Assembly (NCBI GenBank): GCA_902479075.1 | Contig: CABSNK010000006.1 | Location: 41,796 to 105,795, forward strand | Length of the DNA stretch: 64,000 bases | Source: an uncultured Collinsella sp. | Lineage (GTDB): Bacteria > Actinomycetota > Coriobacteriia > Coriobacteriales > Coriobacteriaceae | Direction: 5' to 3' | In this document: piece after piece, positions 49,236 through 59,541 of the stretch | Position numbering within the stretch: the first letter of the stretch is position 1 | Layout of the letters: every line of letters starts with the position of its first letter | Program-made: the position numbers and the translations under genes | The notes under the pieces: generated by a model | Told to the model about the DNA's origin: nothing | Seen by the model: the letters and a program-made list of their open reading frames with translations, nothing else | Databases searched by the model: none

Positions 49236-50873
49236 ATGCAACATATCGATCGGATTATCCGCTCCAAGAACGTCTTTACCGCGCAAGACGGCATCGATTC
49301 CGCCCGCGAGCTGGCGATTGCCATCGCAGGCGACCGTATCGTCGCAGTCGGTGCGCCCGATGACGTGATTGCCGCCGCTCCCGCCGCCACGCCGGTTCTC
49401 GACTACGGCGAGCAGTTTGTCTGCCCCGGTTTCCATGACGCTCATCTGCACTTCTTCCATACCTCGGTTGGCTCCTCGCCGTACATGCTCATGGACATGG
49501 GCACGTCCGAGGCGGCGCTGGTGCAACACGCACTCGAGTTTTCCCAGGACCTGCCCGACGACGCCTGGGTTGTGACGCAGGGCTGGCGCGACTACCGTTG
49601 GGACCCGCCCGAGCATCCTACCAAGGCGTCGCTCGATGCGGCATTCCCCGATCGTCCCTGCGTTATGTATTCGGGCGATGGGCACACGCTGTGGCTCAAC
49701 AGCCGCGCACTCGAGGCGCTCGGCGTCACGCGCGACAGCGAGCCGCCAGCGGGCGGTAGCTACGACAAAGACGCAAACGGCGAGCTCACGGGCATTGCTC
49801 ACGAGGCGGCTGCCATGCAGCTGTTGCCGCGCTGCCTTGAGTGGCTGGGCGAAGATCGCATCGCAAGCGCCTACGCCGATCAAATGAGGCGCATGGCCGA
49901 GCAGGGTATTACCTCGATCTGCGATATGTCGCTCATGCCCATGCCGGGCTGCGATTTTATCCGCGACGATGTCTACGACAAACTGCAGACGACCGGCAAG
50001 CTGGGCATTCGTGCCCATCTGTTCCCCACGCTGCTGGATGACCAGTCGCGTCTGGAAGAGCTGCAGGTACGTTATGCGAACAACGCGCTGCTTTCGGCGC
50101 CGGGTTTTAAGCAGTTCTTCGACGGCGTGTCGAGCGAACACACGGCATATCTCACCGAGCCCTATACCAACCCGCGCTTCCCGGGCGACCAGGGTCGCCT
50201 GACGGTTCCTGTCGAGCGCATGCGCAAGTTGGTTCTGGCGGCAGCCGAGCGTGGCCACACCGTGCGCATCCACGTTATCGGCGACGGTGCCATCCATGCT
50301 GCGCTCGATATCTTTGAGGAGGCGGCAGAGCTCTACGGGCTGCCCCCGCACGGTCATAACACGCTCGAGCATCTGGAGAATTTGCTGCCTCAGGACATCG
50401 ATCGTCTGCGCAAGCTCAACGTCATTGCCTCGAGCCAGCCTTGCCACATCACGCTCGACCCGGGTGGTCCGGAGCGCGACCTGGGCTTGGAGCGCAGCCG
50501 CATCATGTGGCCGTTTGCGACCTATAAGCAGCGCGGCATTCGCCAAGCCTTCGGTACCGACAGCCCTATCACGGCCGTTACCAGCATGAACGTGCTCTAC
50601 ACGGCTATCACGCGCCAAGATCCTCGCAGCCACTGGCCCGAGGGCGGCTGGCTCCCCAGCGAGCGCATCGATGCAGCAACGGCTCTGCGCAACTACACCC
50701 TGGGCAGCGCCTATGCAGCGGGCGACGAGCAAAACCTCGGCAGCTTGGAGCCCGGCAAGTACGCCGACCTGGTAGTCCTGGACCAAGACCCGCTCACCAT
50801 CGACCCCCAAGAGCTTCAGGCTACCAAGGTTCAGGCTACCTACCTGGCAGGTAACTTAATCTACGAGCGCTAA
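49236..50873 (+). CDS. YtcJ-like metal-dependent amidohydrolase
   Basis: About 545 residues. The amidohydrolase signature CPGFHDAHLHFFHTS, a later HVIGDGAIHAALD and the terminal TLGSAYAAGDEQNLGSLEPGKYADLVVLD match the YtcJ-like (N-substituted formamide deformylase-type) branch. Starts at 49224, 49230 and 49236 are all in frame; I chose 49236 because GGGGA lies 5 nt before it. The substrate is unknown. It is divergent from the M20 gene, possibly with shared regulation. Confidence 0.85.
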   Translation: MQHIDRIIRSKNVFTAQDGIDSARELAIAIAGDRIVAVGAPDDVIAAAPAATPVLDYGEQFVCPGFHDAHLHFFHTSVGSSPYMLMDMGTSEAALVQHALEFSQDLPDDAWVVTQGWRDYRWDPPEHPTKASLDAAFPDRPCVMYSGDGHTLWLNSRALEALGVTRDSEPPAGGSYDKDANGELTGIAHEAAAMQLLPRCLEWLGEDRIASAYADQMRRMAEQGITSICDMSLMPMPGCDFIRDDVYDKLQTTGKLGIRAHLFPTLLDDQSRLEELQVRYANNALLSAPGFKQFFDGVSSEHTAYLTEPYTNPRFPGDQGRLTVPVERMRKLVLAAAERGHTVRIHVIGDGAIHAALDIFEEAAELYGLPPHGHNTLEHLENLLPQDIDRLRKLNVIASSQPCHITLDPGGPERDLGLERSRIMWPFATYKQRGIRQAFGTDSPITAVTSMNVLYTAITRQDPRSHWPEGGWLPSERIDAATALRNYTLGSAYAAGDEQNLGSLEPGKYADLVVLDQDPLTIDPQELQATKVQATYLAGNLIYER

Positions 50874-50891
50874 CCCCACATCCCACCCCTC

Positions 50892-50958
50892 AGTTGCGGT
50901 GAAATAGTCCCTAAAATCGGCCTTCAAGCCCAAAAACAGGAACTATTCCACCGCAACT
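50892..50958. repeat. TGCGGTGA-family long hairpin, copy 2
   Basis: AGTTGCGGTGAAATAGTCCC at 50892-50911 pairs with GGAACTATTCCACCGCAACT at 50939-50958 over 18 of 20 positions, same architecture as 5134-5200 with a 27-nt loop. It lies after the amidohydrolase gene. Confidence 0.85.
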
Positions 50959-51030
50959 TAAAAGAGCGTGTCCCAACAACGTGCCCCTATCTTGTGTATT
51001 CCATCCGCATCGCCATTTTACTGCACTGAC

Positions 51031-51229
51031 TTTTCTGAATGCCGGGTCCGAATTGGTTAACCTGGCTCCCGGGGCGGACCGGAGGGCATGAAGTTTGTCG
51101 CGAGTTCCGCACGCAAAGGAAAGCACTTAATGTGCTTTCCGTCTTGCGCAGGACTGTAGAGCAGCAAACTTCATGCCCTCCGGTCCGCCCCGGGAGTCAC
51201 CGCTAAGTTATCCCCCGGCATTCAGAAAA
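51031..51229. repeat. Nested giant inverted repeat upstream of groES
   Basis: Outer arms TTTTCTGAATGCCGGG (51031-51046) and complement (51214-51229) are perfect over 16 bp. Inner arms 51066-51096 and 51166-51196 are perfect over 31 bp (left starts CTCCCGGGGCGG). A tip hairpin GGAAAGCAC-TTAAT-GTGCTTTCC lies at 51118-51140. The gap between outer and inner arms is not conserved. Confidence 0.9.
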
Positions 51230-51325
51230 TCTAAGTGCCAAAAAATAAGATTTTTTGACTCTGTGTTGTATAACCCGCCATTCGTGGGTACCATTCAACG
51301 CGTACGCAAACAAAAAGGGTTAATT

Positions 51326-51344
51326 CGCGTGGCATAACCACGCG
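51326..51344 (+). promoter_or_regulatory. Hairpin in groES leader
   Basis: CGCGTGG-CATAA-CCACGCG lies just before the AAAAAGGAGGAG ribosome-binding site of groES and is expected to be in the mRNA leader. Confidence 0.5.
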
Positions 51345-51366
51345 GCCCAAAAAGGAGGAGACAAGC

Positions 51367-51660
51367 ATGTCGTCTTTGAAGCCGCTTGCAGATCGTGTTC
51401 TGGTCAAGCCCGACGAGGCCGAGCAGAAGACCGCTTCTGGTCTGTATATCGCCAGCAACGCTCAGGAGAAGCCGCAGCGCGGCACCATCGTTGCCGTTGG
51501 CGCCGGCAAGGTCAACGACAAGGGTGAGCGCATCCCCATGGACGTTCAGGTCGGCGACGTTGTCATCTACGGCAAGTTCGGTGGCAACGAGGTCAAGGTC
51601 GACGGCGAGAAGTATCTGCTGATGCGTGCCGACGACATCTACGCCGTCGTTGAGGCCTAG
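51367..51660 (+). CDS. groES: Co-chaperonin GroES
   Basis: 97-residue GroES/Cpn10, the heptameric lid of the GroEL chamber. The N-terminal LKPLADRVLVKPDEAEQKTASG and the mobile-loop and VGDVVIYGKFGGNEVK segments are typical, and the length is standard. ATG follows AAAGGAGGAGACAAGC. groEL lies 96 bp downstream, so the two form the usual operon. Confidence 0.97.
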   Translation: MSSLKPLADRVLVKPDEAEQKTASGLYIASNAQEKPQRGTIVAVGAGKVNDKGERIPMDVQVGDVVIYGKFGGNEVKVDGEKYLLMRADDIYAVVEA

Positions 51661-51678
51661 TCTCGTCAGACTCTCTGA

Positions 51679-53394
<1,716 letters not shown>

Positions 53395-53677
53395 GGCCGA
53401 CAAGGTCTAGAACTCCCACCGGGAATCCGGGGGCGTGACGGGGGTTTCTCTCCGGAACGTCCTCGGATTCCCTGCGTTTACGGCCTTGAGGTCGGCGTGG
53501 GCGGAGATCGTGGCTGATGGGGATACGTGTCCCGGTCGCTGTTTCGCGGCTTTGCCGCGAAAGGCGCGCTACTTTGGGATGGGTGGGGAACGTGGTTGTT
53601 GTGGCAACTGGTCCCCGCCATAAATTACCCTCGGCATACTTGCGCGAACGATTGCTCGTGCTACACTTGCAATTGCT
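53395..53677. other. Gene-free interval after groEL
   Basis: 283 bp before the FMN riboswitch. An imperfect inverted repeat (GGGAATCCGGGGGCG near 53420 with CGTCCTCGGATTCCC near 53458) and a TTTCGCGG-CTTTG-CCGCGAAA hairpin at 53542-53562 could terminate groEL, but neither has a T tract. Confidence 0.5.
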
Positions 53678-53859
53678 GTTTCAGGGCGGGGTGAAATTCC
53701 CCACTGGTGGTAAATCGGGCGGTGCCAAAGGGGTGCCGTGGCGCAGGCGAGGTGTCTGCGACCGAGCCGATGAGTCCGCGACCCGGGTGTGCGTTGGTTC
53801 GCATGCCGGCTGAACTGGTGAGATCCCAGTACCAACGGTTAGAGTCCGGATGAAAGAGG
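53678..53859 (+). promoter_or_regulatory. FMN riboswitch (RFN element)
   Basis: The conserved blocks are present in order: TTCAGGGCGGGGTGAAATTC, CCCACTGGTGGTAAAT, GAGTCCGCGACCCG, and the 3' CTGGTGAGATCCCAGTACC, AACGGTTAGAGTCCGGATGA. The element ends 11 bp before the RibU ATG, with the AGAGGCAGGTG site directly after it, so control of translation is plausible. FMN binding should repress the riboflavin-transport operon. Confidence 0.95.
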
Positions 53860-53870
53860 CAGGTGATCTT

Positions 53871-54461
53871 ATGTCTGAACAGTCGCAGCATATCCATTTT
53901 GAGAACACGAATAGGTGGAGCACCAAACAGCTCGTTACCATGGCGTTGATGTGCGCCTTGGGCGCCCTGTTTATGTACGTGCAGCTGCCCATCCTTCCTT
54001 CGGCGCCGTTTTTGACCTATGACCCGTCGCTGGTGCCGGCGATGGTGTGCGGATTTGCGTATGGCCCCGGTGCCGGAACCGCTGTTGCCGCCATGGCGAT
54101 CGTTATCCATGCGCTTACCACGGGTGACTGGGTCGGCGCGCTTATGAACCTGGTTGCCACGCTGGGCTACATTCTACCCGCGGCTATCGCCTACCAGAAG
54201 ATGCATACCTATAAGGGTGCCATGATTGGCCTGGTGCTCGGCGTTATTGCCGCTACGGCGTTGTCTATGGTCGCAAATCTTACCATTGGCGTATGGTTCT
54301 GGTATGGCTCGGTCGATGTGATCGCCCCGCTCATGATTCCTGCGGTGCTGCCGTTCAACCTTATCAAGACCGTGCTTAACTCGGTGTTGACGCTTGCAGT
54401 GTACAAGGCGGTCTCCAACCTCATCACGCCTAAAAAGGACCAGGTCAAAGGCCGCGCATGA
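53871..54461 (+). CDS. ribU: ECF transporter S component, riboflavin (RibU-like)
   Basis: 196-residue membrane protein with about six helices and the S-component pattern STKQLVTMALMCALGALFM near the start. The substrate assignment to riboflavin rests on the FMN riboswitch in its leader. ATG 53871 is chosen because the in-frame ATG at 53850 lies inside the riboswitch. The next gene starts in an ATGA overlap at its stop. Confidence 0.9.
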   Translation: MSEQSQHIHFENTNRWSTKQLVTMALMCALGALFMYVQLPILPSAPFLTYDPSLVPAMVCGFAYGPGAGTAVAAMAIVIHALTTGDWVGALMNLVATLGYILPAAIAYQKMHTYKGAMIGLVLGVIAATALSMVANLTIGVWFWYGSVDVIAPLMIPAVLPFNLIKTVLNSVLTLAVYKAVSNLITPKKDQVKGRA

Positions 54462-56362
54462 TTGAGTGTCGGGGCGTTTCCTTTAGCTATGACGGTGCCG
54501 CACCGGCACTCGACGGCGTCGATCTGAACATCGAGGATGGCGAGTTTTTCTGCATCCTCGGTGGTAATGGGTCGGGTAAGTCGACGTTTGCCAAGCATCT
54601 GAATGCGCTGCTGCAGCCCGATGCGGGCACGGTACGCATCAACGGCATGGATGCGTCCGACCCCGAGCTGGTCTACGACATTCGTTCGACCGCGGGCATG
54701 GTATTCCAGAATCCCGATGATCAGCTGGTAGCAACGCTTGTCGAAGATGACGTTGCGTTTGGTCCTGAAAACCTTGGCGTGCCATCGGCGCAAATTGCGC
54801 AGCGCGTACGCGAGGCACTGAAGGGCGTGGGCCTGGTGGGCTTTGAGCGCCACGAGACCCACGCGCTTTCGGGCGGCCAAAAGCAGCGCGTGGCGCTTGC
54901 CGGCGTGCTCGCCATGGAACCGCGCGTGCTCATATTGGACGAGGCTTCCTCGATGCTCGATCCGCGTGGACGTCAGGGCCTCATGAAGGCTTGCCGCGCG
55001 TTGCACGATCGCGGCATGACCATCGTGATGATTACGCACTTTATGGAAGAGGCCGCCGAGGCCGATCGCGTTGCTGTCTTCCAAGCGGGCCGCGTTGCCA
55101 TGCTCGGTACGCCCGAGGAAATCTTGACGCGGGCGGACGAACTTGCGCAGCTCAACCTGGATATGCCGGCGTCGTGCTGCCTAGGTAGGGCACTTCGCGA
55201 GAAGGGCGTTTCCGTTTGCGCGCAGGTGCGCGAGGCAGATATGGTCGCCGAGATTGCACAGGCTTATGCCGAGTGGAGCGGGACGGACATCGCAGGGCAG
55301 CCTTCCGCATCCGATTCTCATGTGCTTGACAATGCATCCTCTGCAGCCGACGGGATAGCCGCGTCGGAGCCCGTTATCGAGATTTCGCATCTCTCGCATA
55401 GTTACTCGCTGAGCGCCCGCGAGCGTCGTCGATGGCGCAAGCGCTCGACCACTGCGGACGCATCGAGCAAACAGGCTCTTTGGGGCGACGATCCAAACAG
55501 CCCCTGGGCACTGCGCGATGTTTCGCTGACGGTGCGTCGCGGCGAGTTTCTGGGCCTGGCGGGTCATACCGGCTCGGGTAAATCGACGCTGGTTCAGCAT
55601 CTCAACGGGCTGATTCGTCCACAGGAGGGGAGCGTTAACGCACTGGGGCTCGACCTATCAAACAAGAAAGACGCCGCCGCGGTTAAAGCCAAGGTCGGCG
55701 TGGTGTTTCAGTATCCCGAGCGCCAGCTATTTGCCGAGACCGTGGCGCAGGACGTGGCGTTTGGCCCGCGCAACCTTGGCCTGCCAAAAGACGAGGTTAC
55801 ACGCCGTGTCGCATCATCGCTTGCGCGCGTGGGCCTCGACCTTGCCGCGATAGGCGACAAGAACCCCTTTGAGCTTTCGGGCGGCCAGCAGCGCCGCGTG
55901 GCGTTTGCCGGCGTGCTCGCCATGGAGCCCGAGGTGCTGGTGCTCGACGAGCCCATGGCGGGGCTCGATCCGGCTGCGCGCAGGGATTTCCTGGAGCTCA
56001 TTGGCCGTCTACATGACGAAGGCCTGACCGTTGTCATGGTTTCGCACAGCATGGATGACCTGGCAAATTGTTGTGACCGTATCGTTGTGATGAACGAGGG
56101 CGCGGTGTTTGCCGAGGGAACGCCCGCACAGGTTTTTGCGCACGCAAACGAGCTCAAGTCAATCGGCCTGGGCGTCCCTGCCGCTCAGCGCATGGCATTG
56201 TCGCTCGTGCAAGCCGGTGTGCCGCTCCGCTGTGACAAACTTTATACGGTTGAGGCGCTGGCCGACGAGTTGGCCGGCATGCTGCTAGGCTGCGCGGACG
56301 GGCCTTTGAGGGTTCCGTGTCAGGCCGGTTCCAAGATAGCCACGCGAGAGGAGGGCTGCTAA
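54458..56362 (+). CDS. Fused ECF transporter ATPases (EcfA-EcfA')
   Basis: 634 residues carrying two complete ABC ATPase domains that are normally separate proteins. Domain 1 has Walker A GGNGSGKST (35-43), LSGGQKQR and VLILDEASSMLD. A linker of about 60 residues (GTDIAGQPSASDS) leads to domain 2 with GHTGSGKST near 367, LSGGQQRR and VLVLDEPMAGLD. The protein should act as the intramolecular heterodimer energising RibU with EcfT. It overlaps ribU by 4 bp and ecfT by 1 bp. Confidence 0.93.
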   Translation: MIECRGVSFSYDGAAPALDGVDLNIEDGEFFCILGGNGSGKSTFAKHLNALLQPDAGTVRINGMDASDPELVYDIRSTAGMVFQNPDDQLVATLVEDDVAFGPENLGVPSAQIAQRVREALKGVGLVGFERHETHALSGGQKQRVALAGVLAMEPRVLILDEASSMLDPRGRQGLMKACRALHDRGMTIVMITHFMEEAAEADRVAVFQAGRVAMLGTPEEILTRADELAQLNLDMPASCCLGRALREKGVSVCAQVREADMVAEIAQAYAEWSGTDIAGQPSASDSHVLDNASSAADGIAASEPVIEISHLSHSYSLSARERRRWRKRSTTADASSKQALWGDDPNSPWALRDVSLTVRRGEFLGLAGHTGSGKSTLVQHLNGLIRPQEGSVNALGLDLSNKKDAAAVKAKVGVVFQYPERQLFAETVAQDVAFGPRNLGLPKDEVTRRVASSLARVGLDLAAIGDKNPFELSGGQQRRVAFAGVLAMEPEVLVLDEPMAGLDPAARRDFLELIGRLHDEGLTVVMVSHSMDDLANCCDRIVVMNEGAVFAEGTPAQVFAHANELKSIGLGVPAAQRMALSLVQAGVPLRCDKLYTVEALADELAGMLLGCADGPLRVPCQAGSKIATREEGC

Positions 56363-57162
56363 TGGAGGCGTTCTCATTTGGCAGCTACTATTCGGGGGAT
56401 AGCGCGGTGCATCGCCTGGATCCGCGCACTAAGCTGCTCCTAGGTTTCGCATTTCTGATCACCGTGCTCACCGTTGGCGGCTTCCGCGGGCTGGTGCCGG
56501 TCGCAATGTTTGTCGTGCTGGTCTATGTCATGGCCCGGGTGCCGTTGCGTCGGGTCCTATCGTCGATGGCGCCATTGCTGGCGATTGTCGTGGTGGTCGC
56601 GGTGCTTAACCTGTTTTCCGATCAGAGCGGCCGCATTTTGTGGCAGCTTGGCTTTTTGCAGGTGAGCGAGGGCTCGCTGCGTTCTGCGACGTTTATGGCG
56701 TGCCGCCTGACGTTGATGATGGCCGGCATGAGCGCCATTACGCTCACCACGCCGACGCTCGACCTCACTGCGGGTTTTGAGCGTTTGCTCGCACCATTTG
56801 CGCGCGTGGGGCTTCCGGCGCACGAGCTCGGCATGATTATGGGTATCGCGCTGCGGTTTATGCCGCAATTTGCCACCGAGATGAAACAGACGGCCGATGC
56901 ACAGGCAAGTCGCGGCGCGCGCGTGACGGGCGGTCCGCTCGGCGGTGTGCGCATGCTCGGCAGTGTGGCGATTCCGCTGTTCACCGGCGTGTTCCGTCAT
57001 GCCGAGACGCTTTCGGCCGCCATGGATGCGCGCTGTTATCACGGCGAGCAGGGACGCACGCGTCTGCATGCGCTTGCGTTTGGCCGGGGGGATGTACTGG
57101 CAGCGCTGGCGATGGCGCTGCTGGTGACATGCGTTGTCGTTATCAATCTTCAACTCGTCTAA
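56362..57162 (+). CDS. ecfT: ECF transporter T component
   Basis: 266-residue membrane protein (five or six helices) coupling the ATPases to the S component. SVHRLDPRTKLLLGF is the typical N-terminal part (VHRLDPRTK), and the two cytosolic coupling motifs are ADAQASRGARVT and MDARCYHG. The ATG overlaps the stop of the ATPase gene by one base. With ribU and the fused ATPase it forms a dedicated complete ECF transporter. Confidence 0.92.
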   Translation: MEAFSFGSYYSGDSAVHRLDPRTKLLLGFAFLITVLTVGGFRGLVPVAMFVVLVYVMARVPLRRVLSSMAPLLAIVVVVAVLNLFSDQSGRILWQLGFLQVSEGSLRSATFMACRLTLMMAGMSAITLTTPTLDLTAGFERLLAPFARVGLPAHELGMIMGIALRFMPQFATEMKQTADAQASRGARVTGGPLGGVRMLGSVAIPLFTGVFRHAETLSAAMDARCYHGEQGRTRLHALAFGRGDVLAALAMALLVTCVVVINLQLV

Positions 57163-57192
57163 GCTCGATTCGAGCGCAAGAAAGGGGTCTCT

Positions 57193-57639
57193 ATGACCGA
57201 CATCGATCGCACGGCTCAGCTCGAGCGCGCCTGCTCGTATCTCAGGCGCATTCCGGCGTGGTATCTTGCCACGACCGATGCGAGCGACGGGCATCAGCCC
57301 CGCGTGAGGCCGTTTTCGTTTGTCATGGTCGATGATGGCAAGCTGTGGTTTTGCACGTCGCGCGACAAGGACGTGTGGACGGAGTTGAGCGCGAATCCCA
57401 AGTTTGAGGTATCGGGCTGGAAGCCGGGGGAGTGCTGGATCGTGTTAACTGGCGAGGCCGCGCTCGAGGACGATGCATTCGTGAGCGACAAGGTGCGCCA
57501 AGCGGGCTTTAAGCACATGGTGGGCATTGGCGAGAATCACGAGGGCGCCAACGACGGCCGCCTTGCATTCTTCTCGGTCCGCAACATCGCCGCACGGTTC
57601 TGCGATATCGACGGCAGCGAAGAGCGCCTCGAGCTCTAA
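57193..57639 (+). CDS. Pyridoxamine 5'-phosphate oxidase family protein (paralog 1)
   Basis: 148-residue split-barrel flavin-binding protein. Patterns RRIPAWYLATTDASD, PRVRPFSFVMVDDGKLWFCT and the C-terminal DGRLAFFSVRN match the PPOX/FMN-binding split barrel family; the substrate is unknown. It starts 30 bp after ecfT with AAGAAAGGGG upstream, so it probably belongs to the FMN-riboswitch transcript. Confidence 0.85.
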   Translation: MTDIDRTAQLERACSYLRRIPAWYLATTDASDGHQPRVRPFSFVMVDDGKLWFCTSRDKDVWTELSANPKFEVSGWKPGECWIVLTGEAALEDDAFVSDKVRQAGFKHMVGIGENHEGANDGRLAFFSVRNIAARFCDIDGSEERLEL

Positions 57640-57693
57640 TTTCCCAAATTGACTACCCATTCCAAAAAGACTGGTCAGGCGTCAGGAGGACAC

Positions 57694-58104
57694 ATGGACG
57701 GATTGAATACGGTGTTGGAGTATCTGACGTCGGTGCCGGCGTGGTATCTGGCGACGAGCGTGGGCGGGCAGCCGCATGTGCGTCCGTTCTCGTTTGCGCA
57801 GATTCAGGACGGCAAGCTGTGGTTTGTGACAGCGCGCACCAAAGATGTGTGGCAGGAGCTGCTGCAAAACCAGCGCTTTGAGGCCACGAGTTGGTGGCCG
57901 GGCCATGGTTGGTTGATCCTGCGCGGGCGTGCGGGGCTGGAAGACCGGGCTTCGAGCGAAATGCGCGAGGTCGGATGGAAGCATCTTGAGCGCTTGAGCG
58001 AGCACTATGAGGGGCCTAACGACCCCGCGCTCGTCTTCTTTAGCGTCGAGGATCCCGAGGCATTTATCTGCAATCACGACGAATGGGTGCCGGTTGAGCT
58101 CTAG
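57694..58104 (+). CDS. Pyridoxamine 5'-phosphate oxidase family protein (paralog 2)
   Basis: 136-residue paralog of the preceding protein, with VPAWYLATSVGGQPHVRPFS and QDGKLWFVTARTKDVW. The two differ mainly in a short C-terminal stretch. ATG 57694 follows AGGAGGACAC; upstream in-frame codons are not conserved. It lies 54 bp after paralog 1, likely in the same operon. Confidence 0.85.
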   Translation: MDGLNTVLEYLTSVPAWYLATSVGGQPHVRPFSFAQIQDGKLWFVTARTKDVWQELLQNQRFEATSWWPGHGWLILRGRAGLEDRASSEMREVGWKHLERLSEHYEGPNDPALVFFSVEDPEAFICNHDEWVPVEL

Positions 58105-58140
58105 CCAGCTGGCTCATCCTAACAACTTAGTTTTCGCATG

Positions 58141-58196
58141 GGCGGACCCCGTGTTGCCCGGCACCGTAAGGAGTGCCGGTCAATACGGGGCCCGCT
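58141..58196 (+). terminator. Terminator-like hairpin after flavoprotein genes
   Basis: GGCGGACCCCGT / ACGGGGCCCGCT outer and CCCGGCAC / GTGCCGGT inner stems, ending in CTATTTGTC. The T tract is weak, so it may be a structured leader of the arg genes instead. Confidence 0.5.
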
Positions 58197-58237
58197 CTAT
58201 TTGTCAATTCCTTCAAGCGAATGTGTCGGGAATGTTT

Positions 58238-58279
58238 CAATGCATGAACATGCAAGCTATTTACGTATTCATGCATCTT
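58238..58279. promoter_or_regulatory. Candidate ArgR operator pair (ARG boxes)
   Basis: TGCATGAACATGCA (58241-58254) is a near-perfect palindrome, and a related ATTCATGCAT lies at 58268-58277 in the same phase of the helix. Both contain the ATGCAT-A type core of ArgR sites. They sit upstream of argC. Confidence 0.5.
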
Positions 58280-58361
58280 TTGGTGCTAAAGTTTCAACCC
58301 ACCTCATAACGACCGCTGCGAAATGCGTATCGGTGCATAAATCGCAGACAAGGAGTCTGAT

Positions 58362-59432
58362 ATGTCTTTGAAGGTTGGAATCGTCGGCGCGGCTGGATAT
58401 GCCGGAGCCGAGCTCATTCGTCTCGTACTCGGCCATCCCGAGTTTGAACTTGTTGCCATTACGTCCAACGCCGATGCCGGCCAGCCGCTGTCCGCGGTGT
58501 ATTCGAGTTTTGCTGGCGTGAGCGATCTGGTTTTCACCACGCATGACGCTCCCGAGCTCAAGAGCTGCGATGCGGTTTTTCTTGCCGTGCCGCACACGGC
58601 TGCCATGGCGCAGGTGCCCGCGCTCCTTGCCGCGGGCGTTTCCTGCTTTGATCTTTCGGCCGATTACCGTCTGAGCGACCCGTCCGTCTTTGAGGCATGG
58701 TATGCCGCCGAGCACACGAGCCCCGAGCTGCTCAAGACCCGCGCTTTTGGCCTGCCCGAGCTGTTCTGCCAGGACTTAGAGACCGCTGCTTCCAGCCATG
58801 CCGCCGGAAAGCCCGTTTTGGTCGCTTGCGCCGGCTGCTATCCCACCGCAACGAGCCTCGCTGCCGCTCCTGCTGTGCGTTCGGGCTGGATGGCAGAGAA
58901 CGGCCCCGTAATCGTCGATGCCATTAGTGGCGTGACGGGCGCCGGTAAGTCCTGCAACGCTCGCACCCACTTTTGTAGCGCAGACGAGAACTTAGAGGCC
59001 TATGGCGTAGGCAAACATCGCCACACACCAGAGATCGAGCAGATTCTGGGCCTGACCGATCGTGTCGTCTTTACTCCGCACTTGGCACCGCTCAAGCGCG
59101 GCTTGCTCTCTACGGTGACGCTGCCGCTCGCGCCGCAGGCACTCGACACGTTGACCCTTGAGGACGTCGTCGACCATTACAAGAAGTTCTACGCCGGTCG
59201 CACCTTTGTGCGCGTGCTCGATGCCGGCCAGCAGCCCAAGACGGCTTCGGTCGTCGGCACCAACGCTGCCCAGATTGGTCTTGCACTCAACAAGCGTGCG
59301 GGCGTGCTGGTGGCGACGGGTGCTATCGACAATTTGTGCAAGGGTGCTGCGGGCCAGGCGGTCCAGTGCGCCAATATCGTCTTTGGCTTTGATGAGCGAC
59401 GAGGCTTGCCCACAGTGGCGTGCCCGGTGTAG
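58362..59432 (+). CDS. argC: N-acetyl-gamma-glutamyl-phosphate reductase
   Basis: 356-residue NADPH-dependent reductase, third step of arginine synthesis from glutamate. GIVGAAGYAGAELIRL is the N-terminal nucleotide-binding motif; the catalytic Cys159 lies in ACAGCYPTATSLA. ATG 58362 follows AAGGAG. It is first in argC-argJ-argB-argD. A terminator-like hairpin separates it from argJ. Confidence 0.97.
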   Translation: MSLKVGIVGAAGYAGAELIRLVLGHPEFELVAITSNADAGQPLSAVYSSFAGVSDLVFTTHDAPELKSCDAVFLAVPHTAAMAQVPALLAAGVSCFDLSADYRLSDPSVFEAWYAAEHTSPELLKTRAFGLPELFCQDLETAASSHAAGKPVLVACAGCYPTATSLAAAPAVRSGWMAENGPVIVDAISGVTGAGKSCNARTHFCSADENLEAYGVGKHRHTPEIEQILGLTDRVVFTPHLAPLKRGLLSTVTLPLAPQALDTLTLEDVVDHYKKFYAGRTFVRVLDAGQQPKTASVVGTNAAQIGLALNKRAGVLVATGAIDNLCKGAAGQAVQCANIVFGFDERRGLPTVACPV

Positions 59433-59460
59433 CACATTCGATTGTTAACGATTTGGTAGT

Positions 59461-59541
59461 CGGGTATCGAGTTGGGCGCCGCTTTTAAGCTGGTCTACTA
59501 ATTGCGACCGGTATGGCGTGCCAGCCGATACCCGCTTTTTT
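59461..59541 (+). terminator. Terminator/attenuator between argC and argJ
   Basis: CGGGTATCG (59461-59469) pairs with CGATACCCG (59526-59534), then CTTTTTT. The 56-nt loop holds a second partial stem (GGGCGCC/GGCGTGCC). Confidence 0.7.

Larger units (their letters stand above)
50874..51366. other. Gene-free interval upstream of groES with two inverted-repeat elements
   Basis: 493 bp with no credible gene. It holds the TGCGGTGA hairpin copy 2, a large nested inverted repeat and the groES promoter and leader. No CIRCE (TTAGCACTC-N9-GAGTGCTAA) or HspR-type site was found. Confidence 0.7.

Noticed and set aside
51231..51366. CIRCE operator before groES
   Set aside because: No TTAGCACTC / GAGTGCTAA pair is present.
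53850..53870. Earlier RibU start at 53850
   Set aside because: This ATG belongs to the conserved GGATGAAAGAGG end of the FMN riboswitch; the ATG at 53871 fits the family N-terminus.
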